A DNA stretch of 64,000 bases from Isoetes taiwanensis (GCA_021234155.1 JAJEKV010000114.1:1127654-1191653); one strand, 5' to 3'; positions 33,580 to 48,060 are shown, counted from the stretch's first letter. Translations and numbers: made by a program. The notes: generated by a model from the letters alone, not told the origin.

Positions 33580-34047
33580 TTAAATTGATCTATTAAAACT
33601 ACCTAAGGGGATAGAAGAAGTACCTTGCCAATTCCTCAAGAACCACCATGCTTCATCGTGTTTTGGCAAAGTAAAAGGCACTTTTATGCAAGACGACAAT
33701 ATTCTGAAGGTTTTGCTTACTAATCGTGTTCCAGATATATGTTCAATCTTGACAGAATCTATATCCAGCATCCAATTTACTTATTCTAAGAAAAATCTTT
33801 ACATCTCCAGGATATCTTGCTTGGCTAAACGAATCAGCTAAAAACATTTAACACATTAAAGAATCAGCACATTTTGCCCACCCAAAGATTCCACATTTAT
33901 GTACGACCACTCATAGATAACATTAGTTTGCCATGGCAAATAATGGATTGCCCTAAACAATCCAAAAATTGACCAAATCATTGCAAGTCTGTCTCCACAA
34001 CTAAAACTTGGACTTTGAAAATTAATCTGCCGCCCAGACTGCCACAA
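33580..34047 (-). other. Two neighbouring unrecognised ORFs
   Basis: Frames at 33856-34047 (...QINFQSPSFSCGDRLAMIW...) and 33580-33771 (...DSVKIEHISGTRLVSKTFRI...) are compositionally protein-like and on the same strand. No domain is recognised and no splice pair joins them convincingly. They could be exons of one old gene or retroelement remains. Confidence 0.2.
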
Positions 34048-34324
34048 GAACAGACCAATTCGATTTGCGTTTTCTCTAGAAAATCAACTCGATTAGTAAT
34101 CTTCCTCAAGCGCTCATAACTTCCCAATGCTACCCATGAACGGTGTGGAATTTCCACGAATTTTCCTCACCATAGATCAAATCCAACGATTCTAAGACAG
34201 TTTTGTTTTCTAGACAGGACAAACATTTATCTCTAGCAATATTTAGGCCACCATGCCATGTGGATAAGCTAAAACTGCAGAAATGTTATACCTCCCTTTA
34301 AGCAAGCCCGCAATAAAATTGAAT

Positions 34325-34400
34325 AATAGTATAGAATAGGAATTTCTAACGTCGTCCAATAGACCATGGGACCCATACAATAAACTACTACAACATTACA
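34325..34400 (-). mobile_element. LINE 3' end (variable-tail family), very short
   Basis: On the minus strand: GGGTCCCATGGTCTATTGGACGACG, then GAAATTCCTATTCTATAC. This is the family 3' signature plus a (TATTC)-like tail. Only the last 50-70 bases inserted. Confidence 0.55.
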
Positions 34401-36040
34401 CTAGGATCTGAAGAGTACTTTGATGAAGGGACCTTAAGGTGGAGCCTCAAAAACATTGATAGTTGAGATTTTGGTTCGTCGTAGTTTTTTCTAACAAGGT
34501 AATGACCTTTGCTAAGAATTGTTTGCAATCGACCAATAGGATGTCAAAATAGTTACAATAGGTGAAAAGCTAAGAATACTGGAAGCAAAAAAGGTGAAAA
34601 AAAAACCCATAGTTCAAAAAACAATTTGTACCCTAAGGAGCTGCATATACCTGAGAATGAAGGGAATATTCTTAGCTCTTACACGACACCAACAAATAAG
34701 GGTTTGTTCGAAAACGTTATTGCCATTTTAGCAAAGCACTCATGTTAAGGCATTTTATTGAAACTTATAAAGGCATTTTGATAGTTTTCCTTCTATAGAG
34801 GCTCGTTATCGCATTGCTAGGCTATTGCAAGTGTGAGTTATATGTCTACTCGGCTACAAGAATCGTAACTCCTTAACATATTCAGTTTCATTATCTCAGG
34901 GCATGCAAAGCATGACAATCATTATGGATTTCATTGAAATACACTACACCACCATACTTTACGTCACTTAAGAGGCGGATCCAAGAATTGGCAGTGAAGT
35001 CTGACTTGATGTGTACTTCCAGTTAATAGAAAATATCTCAATAGAGTTCCGTTTCATCTAATCCATTGCTCCCATTAAGCAGTGTGTTGTTACATGCCTG
35101 TGGCAATCACAAGTTTGTGTGTCAGTATCCCCAGCTATAAGCCTTTTGGTACTTCTGTTCATTATATTAGTCATGCTTCTGCAACTAGAAGAATATCTTG
35201 CATGGTCGAAAATAGTGAACCAGATTACCATATCTCTCACCACTGATCTTCCTACAAGACGTTGACCAACATCGCTTTACAATACACATGCCATGAACCA
35301 TGTTCTGACCGACCGTGCCCAGATTCTATACTTATTGTAGTGTAATCAGGAAGGGATCCAGTCCACAAGGCCACATACGGCTTTTTTATTAGTCTTCTTA
35401 TGAATGTCTACACGAGTTTCCCTGCTGCTATTTTGCATTTTGTGATAACCATTATGCCACTTGTGTTATGATCCAACCGGCTTGCCAAATGTAAATGAGG
35501 CTCTATCAATAAGTTCCCAGCATTCAAACACAATGGTAATGGTGATTGGAAACGTTAACCCAATGCAGAACAGAGATAAAACTTAGCAATTCATATGCTC
35601 CATGGGATCAGAGGACACCTTAAACTGTGTTTGCTATCGGCCAAACAAACCGATTTGATTTGTGTTTATCTACAACAGAAGCTCCATTGAAATAGAACAG
35701 ATATGGACCTGCAAGTTTGAATATATATAAACATGTCAAACAACATAATAAATATATTTGCATATTGCAATGCTAGAAGATATGCTTCAGTGATCGGTAA
35801 TCATAGAATAGTACCTTACATGCATTAAGACTATGATTCCATACATACCCTGAATAAAAAACATCAGCTCAACTGTATTCGGGCAAAAGCAATGGAACAA
35901 TCCCATAATCTAGGTATATACTTAAAACTACAATGCTCTTGATTGATGATAGGAAAATTAATATAACTCTGCAATCTTCACTACTCTGCAATCTTCTACA
36001 ACTAATATAAGCAATATAATTAGAGGAACATCAACCACAT
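34400..36040. other. No gene recognised
   Basis: Mixed AT-rich sequence. Short frames such as 35058-35243 (minus) carry no recognisable domain. Probably old retroelement debris. Confidence 0.35.
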
Positions 36041-36049
36041 AAGCCTGCA

Positions 36050-36778
36050 TACCCTGAACTGGTCCTTTGTTGCCCCTGAACTGGTCCTTTGTTGCCACGA
36101 AGGAACCACATGTGGCATACATTCCAACCAAACTCTTACCAACAAAATGATTTTGTTCAAATTCCTTTTGACTGATCTTTGAATGTAATTCTCTTACCCT
36201 TGTCTAAGACTCCATCCAATACAACTATATGCTTTAAAGGTGCAAACTGCTGCATGCTTTTAAGGTTTGCCTTGTCTATGGTAGCTATATTGCCACAAGC
36301 TTTCATGCTGTAAATAGACACAACAGGATCTGAAGGCACATCCTCCAGGTGCATCTTATCAAAACAGCTCGATGCCTTCTGACGAGATCCATGTTCTGCA
36401 TAGTTTTATAATAAGTGCAGTCCAACTAACAACATTATGTCCTTGCATTTTCTGGTATACATCGAACGCATGCTGTGGTTATCCACAAACAATATGCCCT
36501 GATATGAGAGATGTCCAGGCATGTTCATTACGGGGAGATAATTTGTTAAAGACTTGCTGGGTATTAGCACCACTACCATATTCAACAAACATAAGCACAA
36601 GATAATTACCCACTGTTGAATGTGCTTGCAATCCATTTTCGCAGATGTGGTTGTGAACCCTCTTGGCATACTCCAAGTTCCTATCTTGTCTGCATTTCTG
36701 CAAGTTACTAATAATGCCCTCTATCAGAGACTGCTCATCCAAGCTGGCCAGACGACCCAGTGCTTTGTACCTATACAC
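36050..36778 (-). pseudogene. PPR (PLS-type) protein pseudogene, N-terminal part
   Basis: The minus strand reads NLQKCRQDRNLEYAKRVHNH, then GLQAHSTVGNYLVLMFVEYG, QQVFNKLSPRNEHAWTSLIS, and, in other frames, YQKMQGHNVVSWTALI, SIYSMKACGNIATIDKA and GMYATCGS. These are consecutive PPR motifs in the right order across at least three frames, with stops. A direct repeat (ctgaactggtcctttgttgc, twice at 36058-36100) disrupts the last motif. PPR proteins of this class bind organellar RNA, but this copy cannot be functional. The wording is of the kind I associate with fern PPRs. It abuts the 3' tail of the L1. Confidence 0.8.
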
Positions 36779-36931
36779 CGTTAGAATGCATTTTTATCTA
36801 AATTCCTTTTTTTTTTTTTATTGAAGGCCTTAGAGGATATATTTATATAAAAGTGAAGATTACAAAATTACTTTTTATAGGGAAGTGTAACCCCTGCTTA
36901 TCGCATGTATAAGTAGAAAATAGAGCCCAGA

Positions 36932-38546
36932 TTAGATATGAAGAACAGTTTTTCTAGATAACATCAACTTTCTAAAAATAGGACTTGAGATTAAAATTAG
37001 CAGATTTGCGGCCGCGACCCCTGACCATAGCTGATAGTGTGCAGAAGGCACATAAGCATGCCTCGGCTTTTGCCATGTTAAACCTTCCACGGTTATCCTT
37101 CGCCTCGCACAGCAGGGCCCGTCTGACGTCTGGATTTTGATCACAGCAACAACCACATCCACACGGCTCTTCATGTCCCTCAATGTCTGGAGGTCCAAAT
37201 ACTTTGATCCACTGTTGATTTGTTCCTGGATCGATTCTTTTCCATTTGAGTTTCCGTACCAGCATAAAGATGATTCCTGAAAAAACAGCCAGAAGAGTAT
37301 GAGAACTTTAAGAAAATTTAACCTGCAGCTATTATCCATTTGATATCATATTCTATCTGCTTGATAACAGCCTCCGGATGAGTAATTTCACAATTAAAGA
37401 TAAAATTATTCCTGCTCTTCCAAATTCTCCAGAGAATGATATAAATTCTCCAGTCCCCAGGCTGATCTGGCATAAAGAAATCAATGGAACTGATAGAATT
37501 GAGATCAACCCTCATAAAGGCAGAGGCCAGTTCAAGGATCCACTCCGACCACATGCATTCTCTGAATAAGTGATCCTCGTCCTCCTTATGTGCCAAACAT
37601 CTGGGACATATGTCTGAATCTGCCATGTGTAGCCTGAATCTCTTCTGATTAATGGCAAGAGCCTTATGCCACAATTGCCAAATGACCACATAAATTTAAG
37701 GTTCCTAATACATCTTTCTTTCCCGATCTGCCACTTATTATGCATTGTGATACCATGATCTTTCATAAGATATCTGTAAGCTGCTTTGACCGTAAATCCA
37801 GCTTTCCCATTGTGATTCCAGTTATTTTCTCCATCCGCCCACTTTCCTTGGGCCAGCATAGTGCAGACATTATTGTACAGAGCTTCACAGTTGCCATTTT
37901 CTCCAGAAACTTTCGATTCCCTGAAAGGGATAATCCCCTGCTCATTAAACATGTCCCTGATAAGATGGATGCCTTTAGTGCCCCATAGTTTAGCTTGCTC
38001 TGGAAAGTGGCAGGCAAGGCATAAGGAAGGGTTATTGGTTAAAGGAGCTGGATTCCAAAATATGGATTGATCTAATGATAATCCCTCTTTCCATGTGAAC
38101 ATCCCCTTGACCAGATTCCAGGCTCTAATCCACTTTTTGATGAGGCCCGGTGTGGAATTTGGGATAGTAAAGGGGAAGTATATAGCATGAGGGAGGCACA
38201 TCTTTAAATTTCTCCAGCCATAAGGGTGACACCTGGTCAGATAGTGTATAATGATAATAGAGATTGGGTGGTTAATCTTGTCATGGGCAGCTTTGAAGAA
38301 ATATTTAGCAGCCAAAGCCACCCCCTGCTTCTCGATGTTGATGATCCCCAATCCACCTAACTTCTTATTCTTGCGACACTCCTTCATGGATACAGGAGTC
38401 CAGCATCTCTTATTCTGCCCACAAGATATAAATCTACCTATAATGCTCTGGATCTTGGAGGAGACTTTCTTGGGCGCCAGAATAACCGAAGACTGGTATA
38501 CATGAGATGAGGAGATCACGAAATTAGCAATTATGGCTCTGCCCAT
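36932..38546 (-). pseudogene. L1 ORF2 C-terminal part: post-RT, zf-RVT and tail
   Basis: From 38546: ISSSHVYQSSVILAPKKV and KKLGGLGIINIEKQGVALAA, the conserved post-RT block. Then, after a frameshift near 37700: WHKALAINQKRFRLHMADSD, CPRC and DHLFRECMWSEW, the zf-RVT Cys/His cluster, and LWRIWKSRNNFIF. The last 100 codons (37265-36975) read KWKRIDPG and MAKAEACLCAF, recalling the RNase H-like tail of plant L1s, but key acidic residues are not evident. A broken reading frame. Confidence 0.75.
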
Positions 38547-40385
38547 TTAGAGATATACTTGGAGTTCAGACTATCCACCTTTCTCTGAAACTTTTCAATA
38601 ATATCTGCCCAGATATCAGAAGGGCTACCCTTTAAGGCCATGGGAACACCTAAAATTTTGGAGGAGGTAGTTGGTAGAATATACTTACAGCCCATGAGAG
38701 CAGCCGTTTTCACCTGGTCTTTGGCTACAATTTTAGATTTCAATGGGTTGATCTTACAGCCCGAAACTTTACCAAAGTCTTCCAAAATGGCCTGAGTGTT
38801 GATAAGAGATCTATTATCCATCAAGACGAGTAGGAATGTGTCATCTGCAAAATGCCCGTTCAAAATCTGATCCAAGCCCCCATTATCTGGGAGGGAAAGA
38901 CCTTGAATCATATTAGTACTTTTGGCTGCCTCCAATTTGCTATGGAGGGCCTCCATGACAATTAGGAGGAGGAATGGAGCCAATGGACATCCTTGCTTAA
39001 CTCCCCTCAGCAAGGGGAAGAAGGGTCCACATTCTCCATTGATTAAAACTGAAGATCTAGAATTAGAAAGAATTGCTTTTAATAGAAGAATTACCTCATT
39101 GGAGAACCCTAAGGCTCTGCAGCATTTGAAGAGAAAGATCCAGCTAACAGAATCAAATGCTTTAGTAATATCAAGCTTAATTAGGGCAATATTCTGATTT
39201 GTATCCTTGGCCCAATTCAGCCCAAGAATCGGTGTGACCACATTATCAAGAATAAATCTATCTTTCAGATAGGCTGCTTGGGAAGTGCTAATAATCCTTT
39301 CCAATACTGACTTCAATCTCCTAGCAATGGCTCCAGAAATAAGCTTGTAGACCACGTTGGAGAGGGGGTCTATAATCCGAAAAAGTAACAGGCACCTCAA
39401 TCTTTGGGATGAGTGTAATCAGGCTAGTGTTGATCCTAGCATCCATGCATTTAAGATCCCTAAATTCATTGGCCAGGCATGTAATACTATCTCCAAGAAT
39501 AGGCCATGCTTTAATAAAAAACTCAACTGGAAGCCCATCTGGACCTGGGCTTTTGCCCCTTTCCATATCTTTTGCAATATTAAATAGTTCAACAGTAGAG
39601 AAGGGCTTTTCGATATTAGAATTGTCCTCAGGGCTAACCTTTGCCTGAAGATTGATAAACCCATTCATGACTTCCTGTTGGCTATCCTGATTTGTGCCCA
39701 TAATATTTTTAAAGTGATTTGCAGCAGCCAACTTTATTTGGTCCTCATCCGAGATATCCTCATTCCCAACTTTGATCTCAAAAATATAGTTCCTCTTGAC
39801 TCTACCCTTTGCTTTGACAAAAAAGAACTTCGAGCTACTTCTCTCGTCATGCTTAATTTCCCTGATTTTAGCCTTAAGTCTCCAACCCTCAGCAATTCTA
39901 ATCTCTTCCATTTCAATTTCTGCACGGATCCCATCTTTATCCTCCTCTGGGGCATTGAAAAGCCTGTTCCTCAATTCTTGGAGATGAGCTGTTTTTTGAA
40001 TGTGCACCGATTTCCCCCATTCCTTGAGCCAGTTTTTGATGGCCTTGGACAGTTTAATCCAGCAATGCATCCAGCCTGCATTGCCATTGGGTTTGGGATG
40101 GTTGACTAAAACCTGTTGAAGCCTATCAATGAACTCCTCATGCTCAAGAAGGCTAGTATTGAGCTTGAAATAAGTCTTCCTCTTTCTGACATTGTTTGTA
40201 GCCAAGATTCTTAACTGCTGAGGAATCAAGAGAGCTTTCTTAGAGAATATGTCAGTAGCAGACGAGTCAGGCACACCAAACAAATCAATGAAATCTCCAT
40301 TCACATCCTTCTTCCCCCCGGGGTTAGTAGGAATAGTAGAGTTCTCCCCTAAAAGAACATTTTTATAGGATGGGGGAGAAATCAA
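38531..40385 (-). pseudogene. L1 ORF2 reverse transcriptase region
   Basis: First frame (40385-39321): KAWPILGDSI, MERGKSPGPDGLPVEFF and SLITLIPKIEVP...DYRP. The frame shifts near 39400, then: YLKDRFILDNV, ALIKLDITKAFDSVSW, RGVKQGCPLAPFL and NGHFADDTFLL. The catalytic box is FADD and both aspartates are present, so the active site is intact although the frame is not. Confidence 0.85.
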
Positions 40386-40735
40386 ACCTTTCGCTTGGAG
40401 ACCAACACCTTACTATGCAGCGCCAAATCCAGAATGGCCAAGCCCCCATCCTTCCGGGGGCGGAGACACTTCCACCAAGCCACTTTAACAACTGCCCCTT
40501 CATCATCCCCGCCCCACACAAAATTTCGAACAATCTTATCCAAAGCCTGTATCTTACCCTCAGGAGCTAGCATCGCAGATGCTGTATACACATGAGTGCT
40601 ACAAAGTACTGACTTGGCAATAGTGATCCTACCTGCCATGGACAACTTGCTACCCTTCCACCAATTGAGGTGTTTCTGCAACCCCTGCAAAATCTCATCC
40701 CACACCCTCCCCATGGAAACATCCCCTCTTATGAT
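40382..40735 (-). mobile_element. Foreign L1 fragment inserted between endonuclease and RT
   Basis: It reads MGRVWDEILQGLQKHLNWWK, SMAGRITIAKSVLCSTHVY and AWWKCLRPRKDGGLAILDL. This is a post-RT block that belongs after the catalytic domain, yet it lies right after the endonuclease SDH motif, while the element's own post-RT block is at 38.5 kb. It resembles the plus-strand L1 at 56.8-57.1 kb (LGLHKHLNWWK, AWWKCKRDK) more than its host. Confidence 0.75.
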
Positions 40736-41420
40736 CCGAGAGGGTGTAACCCTCCAAATTGTTTACCCTGTTACTGTGATTCCATAGATTCTCGGATAAG
40801 TAATACCTGTCATGGAGACATAACGTGGGATCCACCCTTTTGTCCGTCCAGCTATAAGAATCAGCTTTGGTCCTGGCCATAGTTAGATTATGCCCTCGAA
40901 TGAGGTCTGACCATGCTTCCTTTTCCTGCTTCCCCAGGGGTCTAAAGTTCTTGTTCTTCATAAAACTGTTAGTTACCATATTTAATCATCCCCAAGGATA
41001 CATTCATCAAATTCTAAATTGTCCAAACTATTCTTGACTTTTTTCCATATATCAACTCTATCCCCTGGATTATTAAAAGCATAAATATTGACTAAAGCAA
41101 GCCTAGTCTTAAAACAAGTGCATAAAAGAATCTGCCCTCTACCATTTCTCCTGTTGATCATGTAGGTATTAGACAGGTTTAAATTATTGTTCCCTGCAAT
41201 AGCTATACCTGCATAAGACTCATTAGCAGGGATAGACCAGACACTGAAGTTGGGAGGAAGAGTTCTACTAATGATGACCTCATGATCAACATCGTGAATC
41301 TTATGTTCTTGGATAAACAAAATATCTGGGATAAGGGAGGAAAGACAAACCTTTAATCTGTCCCTTTTTCATGCTACTATTAAGGCCCTGAAGGTTTCAG
41401 GTAATACAATCTATATTTCT
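40735..41420 (-). pseudogene. L1 ORF2 apurinic endonuclease domain
   Basis: The start is broken: NIDCIT-stop-NLQGLNSSMKK (about 41415-41370). Then FIQEHKIHDVDHEV, ALVNIYAF and ECILGDD; a frameshift near 40980; then SYSWTDKRVD and YTLSDHK at the end. The order of WN.QG, QE, YAF, GD and SDH is that of L1 endonucleases. At least one stop and one shift. Confidence 0.75.
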
Positions 41421-41425
41421 ATCCA

Positions 41426-42493
41426 TTAAGATTTATACTTACCTACCTCTTTTCGAGCTTGGATAGTCTGCTTTTTTGGACTAATTCTGCATGGGCCAGT
41501 GTAAAACTTCTTTTTTTCCCTACCCTTTCTTTTATCAACAATGTTCCAGCCTTTGTCTTCAGTATCCAAAATTTTCTCAATTTTTTTCATCAGATCCATC
41601 TCTTGTCTTTGGATCATGAGATCTGGGAGGTCAGGCATCGTGATAAGGAAGTCACCTGTGTCAATTCTGACTGACATGTTAATGTTCTTTATTATGAAGA
41701 CCATATTATCTTTTATTTCCACACTTGGGATGTCTAGGTTTTCCTTGTGTTCTTGATGAACAACATTAGACAGAGTCGTGTTGTCCCCCAAATTCTTTTG
41801 ATCAATAATATGAACAGGCTCATTAGAATCCTTATCCTCCTCCTTCTCTTTCCTCCCGTTATCCTTTGGGATCCAAACCTGCTTGAATTTCTGGGAGAGA
41901 ACTCCATTAACCTCCTGCTCGGGAACCGGCCATTTGGAGTAATTGATAATGATTTCCATGAATTCACTAGCCTTGACTCTTGTTTTAATCTTCTTCCTCC
42001 ATTCCGAGTTGATCTTCTTGGATATACACACGGAGGGAAAGTTTGTTTGAGGGATATTGATGTCTATGACCTCCCCCAAACCCTCAGATAGAGTCAGTAA
42101 ATGGGTCCGAGTCCAGAAGGCTGGAGGGAGATTGGGAAAGGTAATCCAAGTAGAGGTTCTAATCTCCCTCCCAGATCCCGGAATAAAATCTGGACTCCAT
42201 TTCATCATGTAGAAAGGGGAGTTGGCTATGGAGTCTAACTTCCTTTTTAGAATGCAATCAATACAAACCTCGTCCCTGCACACAATCTGGAAGGTCTTGC
42301 TATCAAGCTTGAGGATCGACATAATTGGAATGTGCTGGGATTTGGTAATCCAGGTCTTAATGTCCCCCTGAGCAGGGCAATTATGCAGGAAGTTTTGAAA
42401 TAAGAATACCCACAAGAATTGCAAGAAGCTTGGTTTTCTTCCTATGAGGCAGCACCTTCTAAGGATAAGCAAGAAAACATGGTGGGGCTTCAT
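41426..42493 (-). CDS. L1 ORF1, DUF4283-type nucleic-acid-binding protein
   Basis: An intact frame of 355 codons from an ATG at 42493. Residues about 65-160 carry the plant L1 ORF1 pattern: FYMMKWSPDFIPG, TWITFPNLPPAFWTRTHL and LGEVIDINIP. The C-terminal half is charged (RKEKEEDKDSNE; GREKKKF). No CCHC knuckle is visible. ORF1 proteins coat L1 RNA. This is the only long open frame of the element. Confidence 0.7.
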   Translation of the reverse strand: MKPHHVFLLILRRCCLIGRKPSFLQFLWVFLFQNFLHNCPAQGDIKTWITKSQHIPIMSILKLDSKTFQIVCRDEVCIDCILKRKLDSIANSPFYMMKWSPDFIPGSGREIRTSTWITFPNLPPAFWTRTHLLTLSEGLGEVIDINIPQTNFPSVCISKKINSEWRKKIKTRVKASEFMEIIINYSKWPVPEQEVNGVLSQKFKQVWIPKDNGRKEKEEDKDSNEPVHIIDQKNLGDNTTLSNVVHQEHKENLDIPSVEIKDNMVFIIKNINMSVRIDTGDFLITMPDLPDLMIQRQEMDLMKKIEKILDTEDKGWNIVDKRKGREKKKFYTGPCRISPKKQTIQARKEVGKYKS

Positions 42494-42529
42494 TATCTAG
42501 AGTCCACAAAGTAGAATGCTTTTGCCAAC

Positions 42530-42840
42530 CTATCAAAACTATAGATGCCATGGAAATGATGCCAAAATAGAAGCTTTCTAATTTGGAAATTATTATCCTC
42601 TGCTATCAAAAATAGAAAAGTAACATCCCGGGGGATTCACCTTTGATCAGCGTATAACCCATGAGAGTTCAACGGAGGGGTATTTTTTGGACCATTTGCG
42701 TACATATACTTAGGGGTTAGGGGTGTTTTTAGGCACTAATTTGGAGCAATATCTATACACAGAGGGGTCAAATTGCCTTTTAAAATTGCGTATACAAGGG
42801 GGGTTTTTTGCTACACTCCGAACGCAGATGCCATACCCCC
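42530..42840. other. No gene recognised
   Basis: Contains G-rich and T-rich tracts (about 42710-42800). A minus-strand ATG near 42550 opens MASIVLIGWQKHS but reaches no domain. Confidence 0.35.
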
Positions 42841-44000
42841 CTTATGTATAAGTGCACCCCCTGGGAGTAACATCTGCATACTGATTATATGCTTCTTGAG
42901 AGCCATTCTCCATAGGAAGGCCTGTAATAACATCATTCTTGGAGAGCACCTTTGCCACTATAGTGAAAAGCAATGAAGCCAAGGGGCAATCTTGGCAAAC
43001 TCCTCTACCAACAAGAAACACAACAGAGGGCTCTCCCTAGAAAATGAAATGGATACCAAAAGATCAAAAGACACTTCTCTAAAAATCCTCAATCCATGTT
43101 GCCATATGCCCTGGCAATGCCAAGTTTGAGGTATACAATGCAATGATCCCTTAGACTTGCCCAACACATGCCTTGATATGTCGTGGCAGCATTATCAAGC
43201 ATACACCTTCCAGGCAAGAATCCTGTCTAGATGGAAGATATCGAGTCAGCAAGAATAACACGAAGCTTTTCTGCCAGTTCTTTCATGAAAATCTTATATG
43301 TTGTAGAGAGCAATATTATAGGATGCCAATCTGAAATGTTCTTGGGTTCTTTACATTTGGGAATAAGGGAAATGGAGCTTGTATTTAGAACTTTGTTCAA
43401 ACTTCTGAGCCTTCCTAAGTTCACAAAATGCATTATATAAATCCACTCCCAATATTCTTGAAAAAAATCTACTAGAATACCATCAAGACCTAAATACTTT
43501 CCTTCTTTCAAGAGTTTAGCTACGAAACCCATGTCATCACTAGTGATATTTGTCTCCAAAAGTGAATGTTGCTTTGTTGATCGTTGTCCTCCTGAAAAGG
43601 TGAGTGCTGCCTATCAAAGAATGAGGCAAAATGATGGTGAAGGTGATGCTTTAGCTGCAATGGGCCAGAGACCTCCGAGACATCTGGTAAGTGAAGAGAA
43701 TTAATAGAAGTTGCTAGCCGTCTCCTTTTAGCAGCCCTGAAAAGACATTGTGAGCACCTAATTGTAAACCGATCTTTAACCTAGTTGCATTCACCTGCTC
43801 AATCTCAATATCCTTAATTTCTGTAAAGATTTATTTCTCTCTAAGTCCCGAAGAAGGTCCTTAGCTCTATATATTTGTAACTGATATAAAGCTGGCAACT
43901 GTCCTCTAGCCTTAAGCACTAACTGATGATGTATTCCTTCAAAATGGCAATACTTTTCAAGCTGAGGTGTCACTGTTCTGTGGGGCTGATTGGTTTTCAT
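42840..44000 (-). mobile_element. Degenerate L1 pol fragment
   Basis: On the minus strand: LVLKARGQLPALYQLQIYRA (linker), then EGKYLGLDGILVDFF, SSISLIPKCKEPKNISDWHP, IVYLKLGIARAYGNMDW and GRGVCQDCPLASLLF. These are the L1 RT blocks in order but shifted and mutated; RGV.QGCPLAP became RGVCQDCPLAS, and the sequence stops at QYAD. Close in type to the plus-strand L1 at 55.1-58.4 kb (LVPKCKEPSTINDWRPI). Confidence 0.75.
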
Positions 44001-46250
44001 GTAACCCTACAATATGACATTATGCAGAGTTAGGATTTTTGAAATGATGCAGAGTTAGGGATTTTAAAATGTTCTAATTAGAGCAGTTTTATCAGGGTAC
44101 TAATGGCCCATTGATGCTCAAGTACTAATAAGCTTGAGCATTCCCCCCCCCTCCCCCAAAGAGAGGGAAGACTTATATTTATTGTACTATAAAGTTACCC
44201 TCATATAATGAAGATTACATAATGAGCACTCATTTCTCGGAAAATTAGTTTCATGTGAAGAAGGTACACATGATAAGTACAAACATCAATTTGTTGAGCA
44301 AATTCCAAAGTACAAAATTGACCAGTGATGTTGCTGCTCGGGATCTAGATATCGACAGCCCTGAGCATTCTAAAGTAATGATGCTTAAGTAAAGCTCAAG
44401 TACTGATCTGCTTGAGGGGCTGGTGTATCGGACAACATGCTTTCTGACGTCACTAAGGATTGCATACAGATTACTTTGGACGCAAGGTTTCAAGATAAAG
44501 ATCACGTACTTATTTATTTTCCTACTTCATCATGTGATATTACATATTACAAGAGTATTTTGATATATAAATTTCTTATATGTCTCATTAAGAATCTGAA
44601 TAAGCACGTCATGGGGAGATGGAAGAAGTTGAGGTGTGAGTTCCTATAATAATCTCCTTTTGTGCTGTTTATATACTTTTATCACAAATAAATGAAAATT
44701 GGTAACTTTCGTTTCCTCAAAAAAAAGGGGGAAGGGGGGAGGACTATAACTAATTCTATTGATAAGATGCCATTGACTTGAGGGGGGGAGGACTATTACT
44801 AATTCTATTGATAAAATGATCATTACCTTCATTACGTTGATGGAAAAACCATTCTTTGATGAAAGGTTCAAACATCTAAGTTTATTGTCTTGATTCTTAC
44901 CAAAAGATATAGACAAATTCATTAAGAAACAACTTTAAGTTGCAAAAAAAGACGAAGACTGGTAGTCTTCAAAGGTATGGATGTGGCAGATGATGGTACT
45001 CTACAATATGCTCAAGGTAGTATAGTTAAGTCTTATCATCGTTCTTCACTTGCCCCTCGTAAGAGGCGCTTGATCTTCAAGAAACTTTTGGATGTGCGCT
45101 CTTATAGAAGTCATCACTCAGTGGGTGTTCATCCTTATACTCTAAGATTTTATTCCTGCCTCTGCAACTTTACTTATATATGACTTTTATTTAAATAAAG
45201 ACTGACTTCCTTCAACCAAAGTCATTACACTTAAAATGTAAGAATAAAGCACTATGGTAAACATGTTATAAAGAACTACCTTAAAGAACCATGACGAAAA
45301 ACAGTCATAAGCAACTAGTCCTGTAACACGTTAACTTACAAAAAAGAAGGGCTTAGCAATGGGGGGCTTCTATTTGTCCAAGGCTTGTTTTTTTTTCTTT
45401 TTCTTTTAATTAGTATATTCAATATTTGCCTCTCCATTTGGCTAAAGTTTAGCTAAGATATGAAAGTTTTGGAGGATAAAATATAATGTTTAGCAATGAG
45501 AAAATTCATTTAGTAAAAGCTTGCTTGAAGGTAGTTTAGTCAAACCCGTTTTACCTACACTAAAATATGAAAGCAATAATTTTATTCCCTGCTACCTCTA
45601 TTATATCAAAAAACCATATGGGCACACACCTCCATATATACCTATAATTGGTGGGCAACGTCTACTAATTATGTCTACTTATAAGGAAAACATATTGAAT
45701 TGCATTTTAGTAGTCTAAGAGAATAGAATAGTGAGTTTTGGACATTAGAGATATTGGGAGTGGAAGGAAACGAAGTTTTGTTATTATTTTATTGGAATTC
45801 AACAGATCATGCAAATGTTACTTCAGTTATAATCTAGGAATTCTATACTATGACATAAAGAAGATAAGATTGCATGTGCATTGATTGTTATTAATATTAA
45901 ATCTTCCTAGAAGCAAGCAAAAGCGATGATAGTGACATCTATGGTCAACATAAAGAAGCAAGAGATGTAGTCAATTTGAAATATTAAATTGAAATGGATT
46001 ATAGAAGAAGAAGACAAGATCATGAATAGTCATAATGATAATAAGATTTATAGTCATGAATTATTTTTATAATCTTTCCATCATAATACACTTAGATTCT
46101 CAACAGAGCCAGCTCAATAGGGCACATGCAAGGTCTTATTTTTATTGGAAAGTAATCCACGAGGACCATGTTAAATCCAGCTAAGAGGTCCCGAAGCATA
46201 GCAAAAGAATGAAGGAATTCGCTTGAACACATTGGTACAAGCTTCATTTC
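44000..46250. other. No gene recognised
   Basis: AT-rich. Contains a tandem duplication of about 50 bp around 44727-44815 ('ggaggactat.actaattcta') and C- and G-rich tracts near 44142 and 44725. No supported coding sequence. Confidence 0.4.
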
Positions 46251-46257
46251 CAACTAC

Positions 46258-48048
<1,791 letters not shown>

Positions 48049-48060
48049 CAATTCTGATCA

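Larger units (their letters stand above)
36807..42511 (-). mobile_element. Nearly full-length L1-clade LINE, inactive
   Basis: The order on the minus strand is ORF1 (DUF4283-like), apurinic endonuclease, a foreign L1 insert, reverse transcriptase, zinc-finger region, a possible RNase H-like tail and poly(A) (T13 at 36807-36819). Flanking text is partly duplicated: tagaatgc(a)ttttt at 36782-36795 and 42512-42523, a possible imperfect target-site duplication. Frameshifts and stops in ORF2 make it defective. Components are listed separately. Confidence 0.85.
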
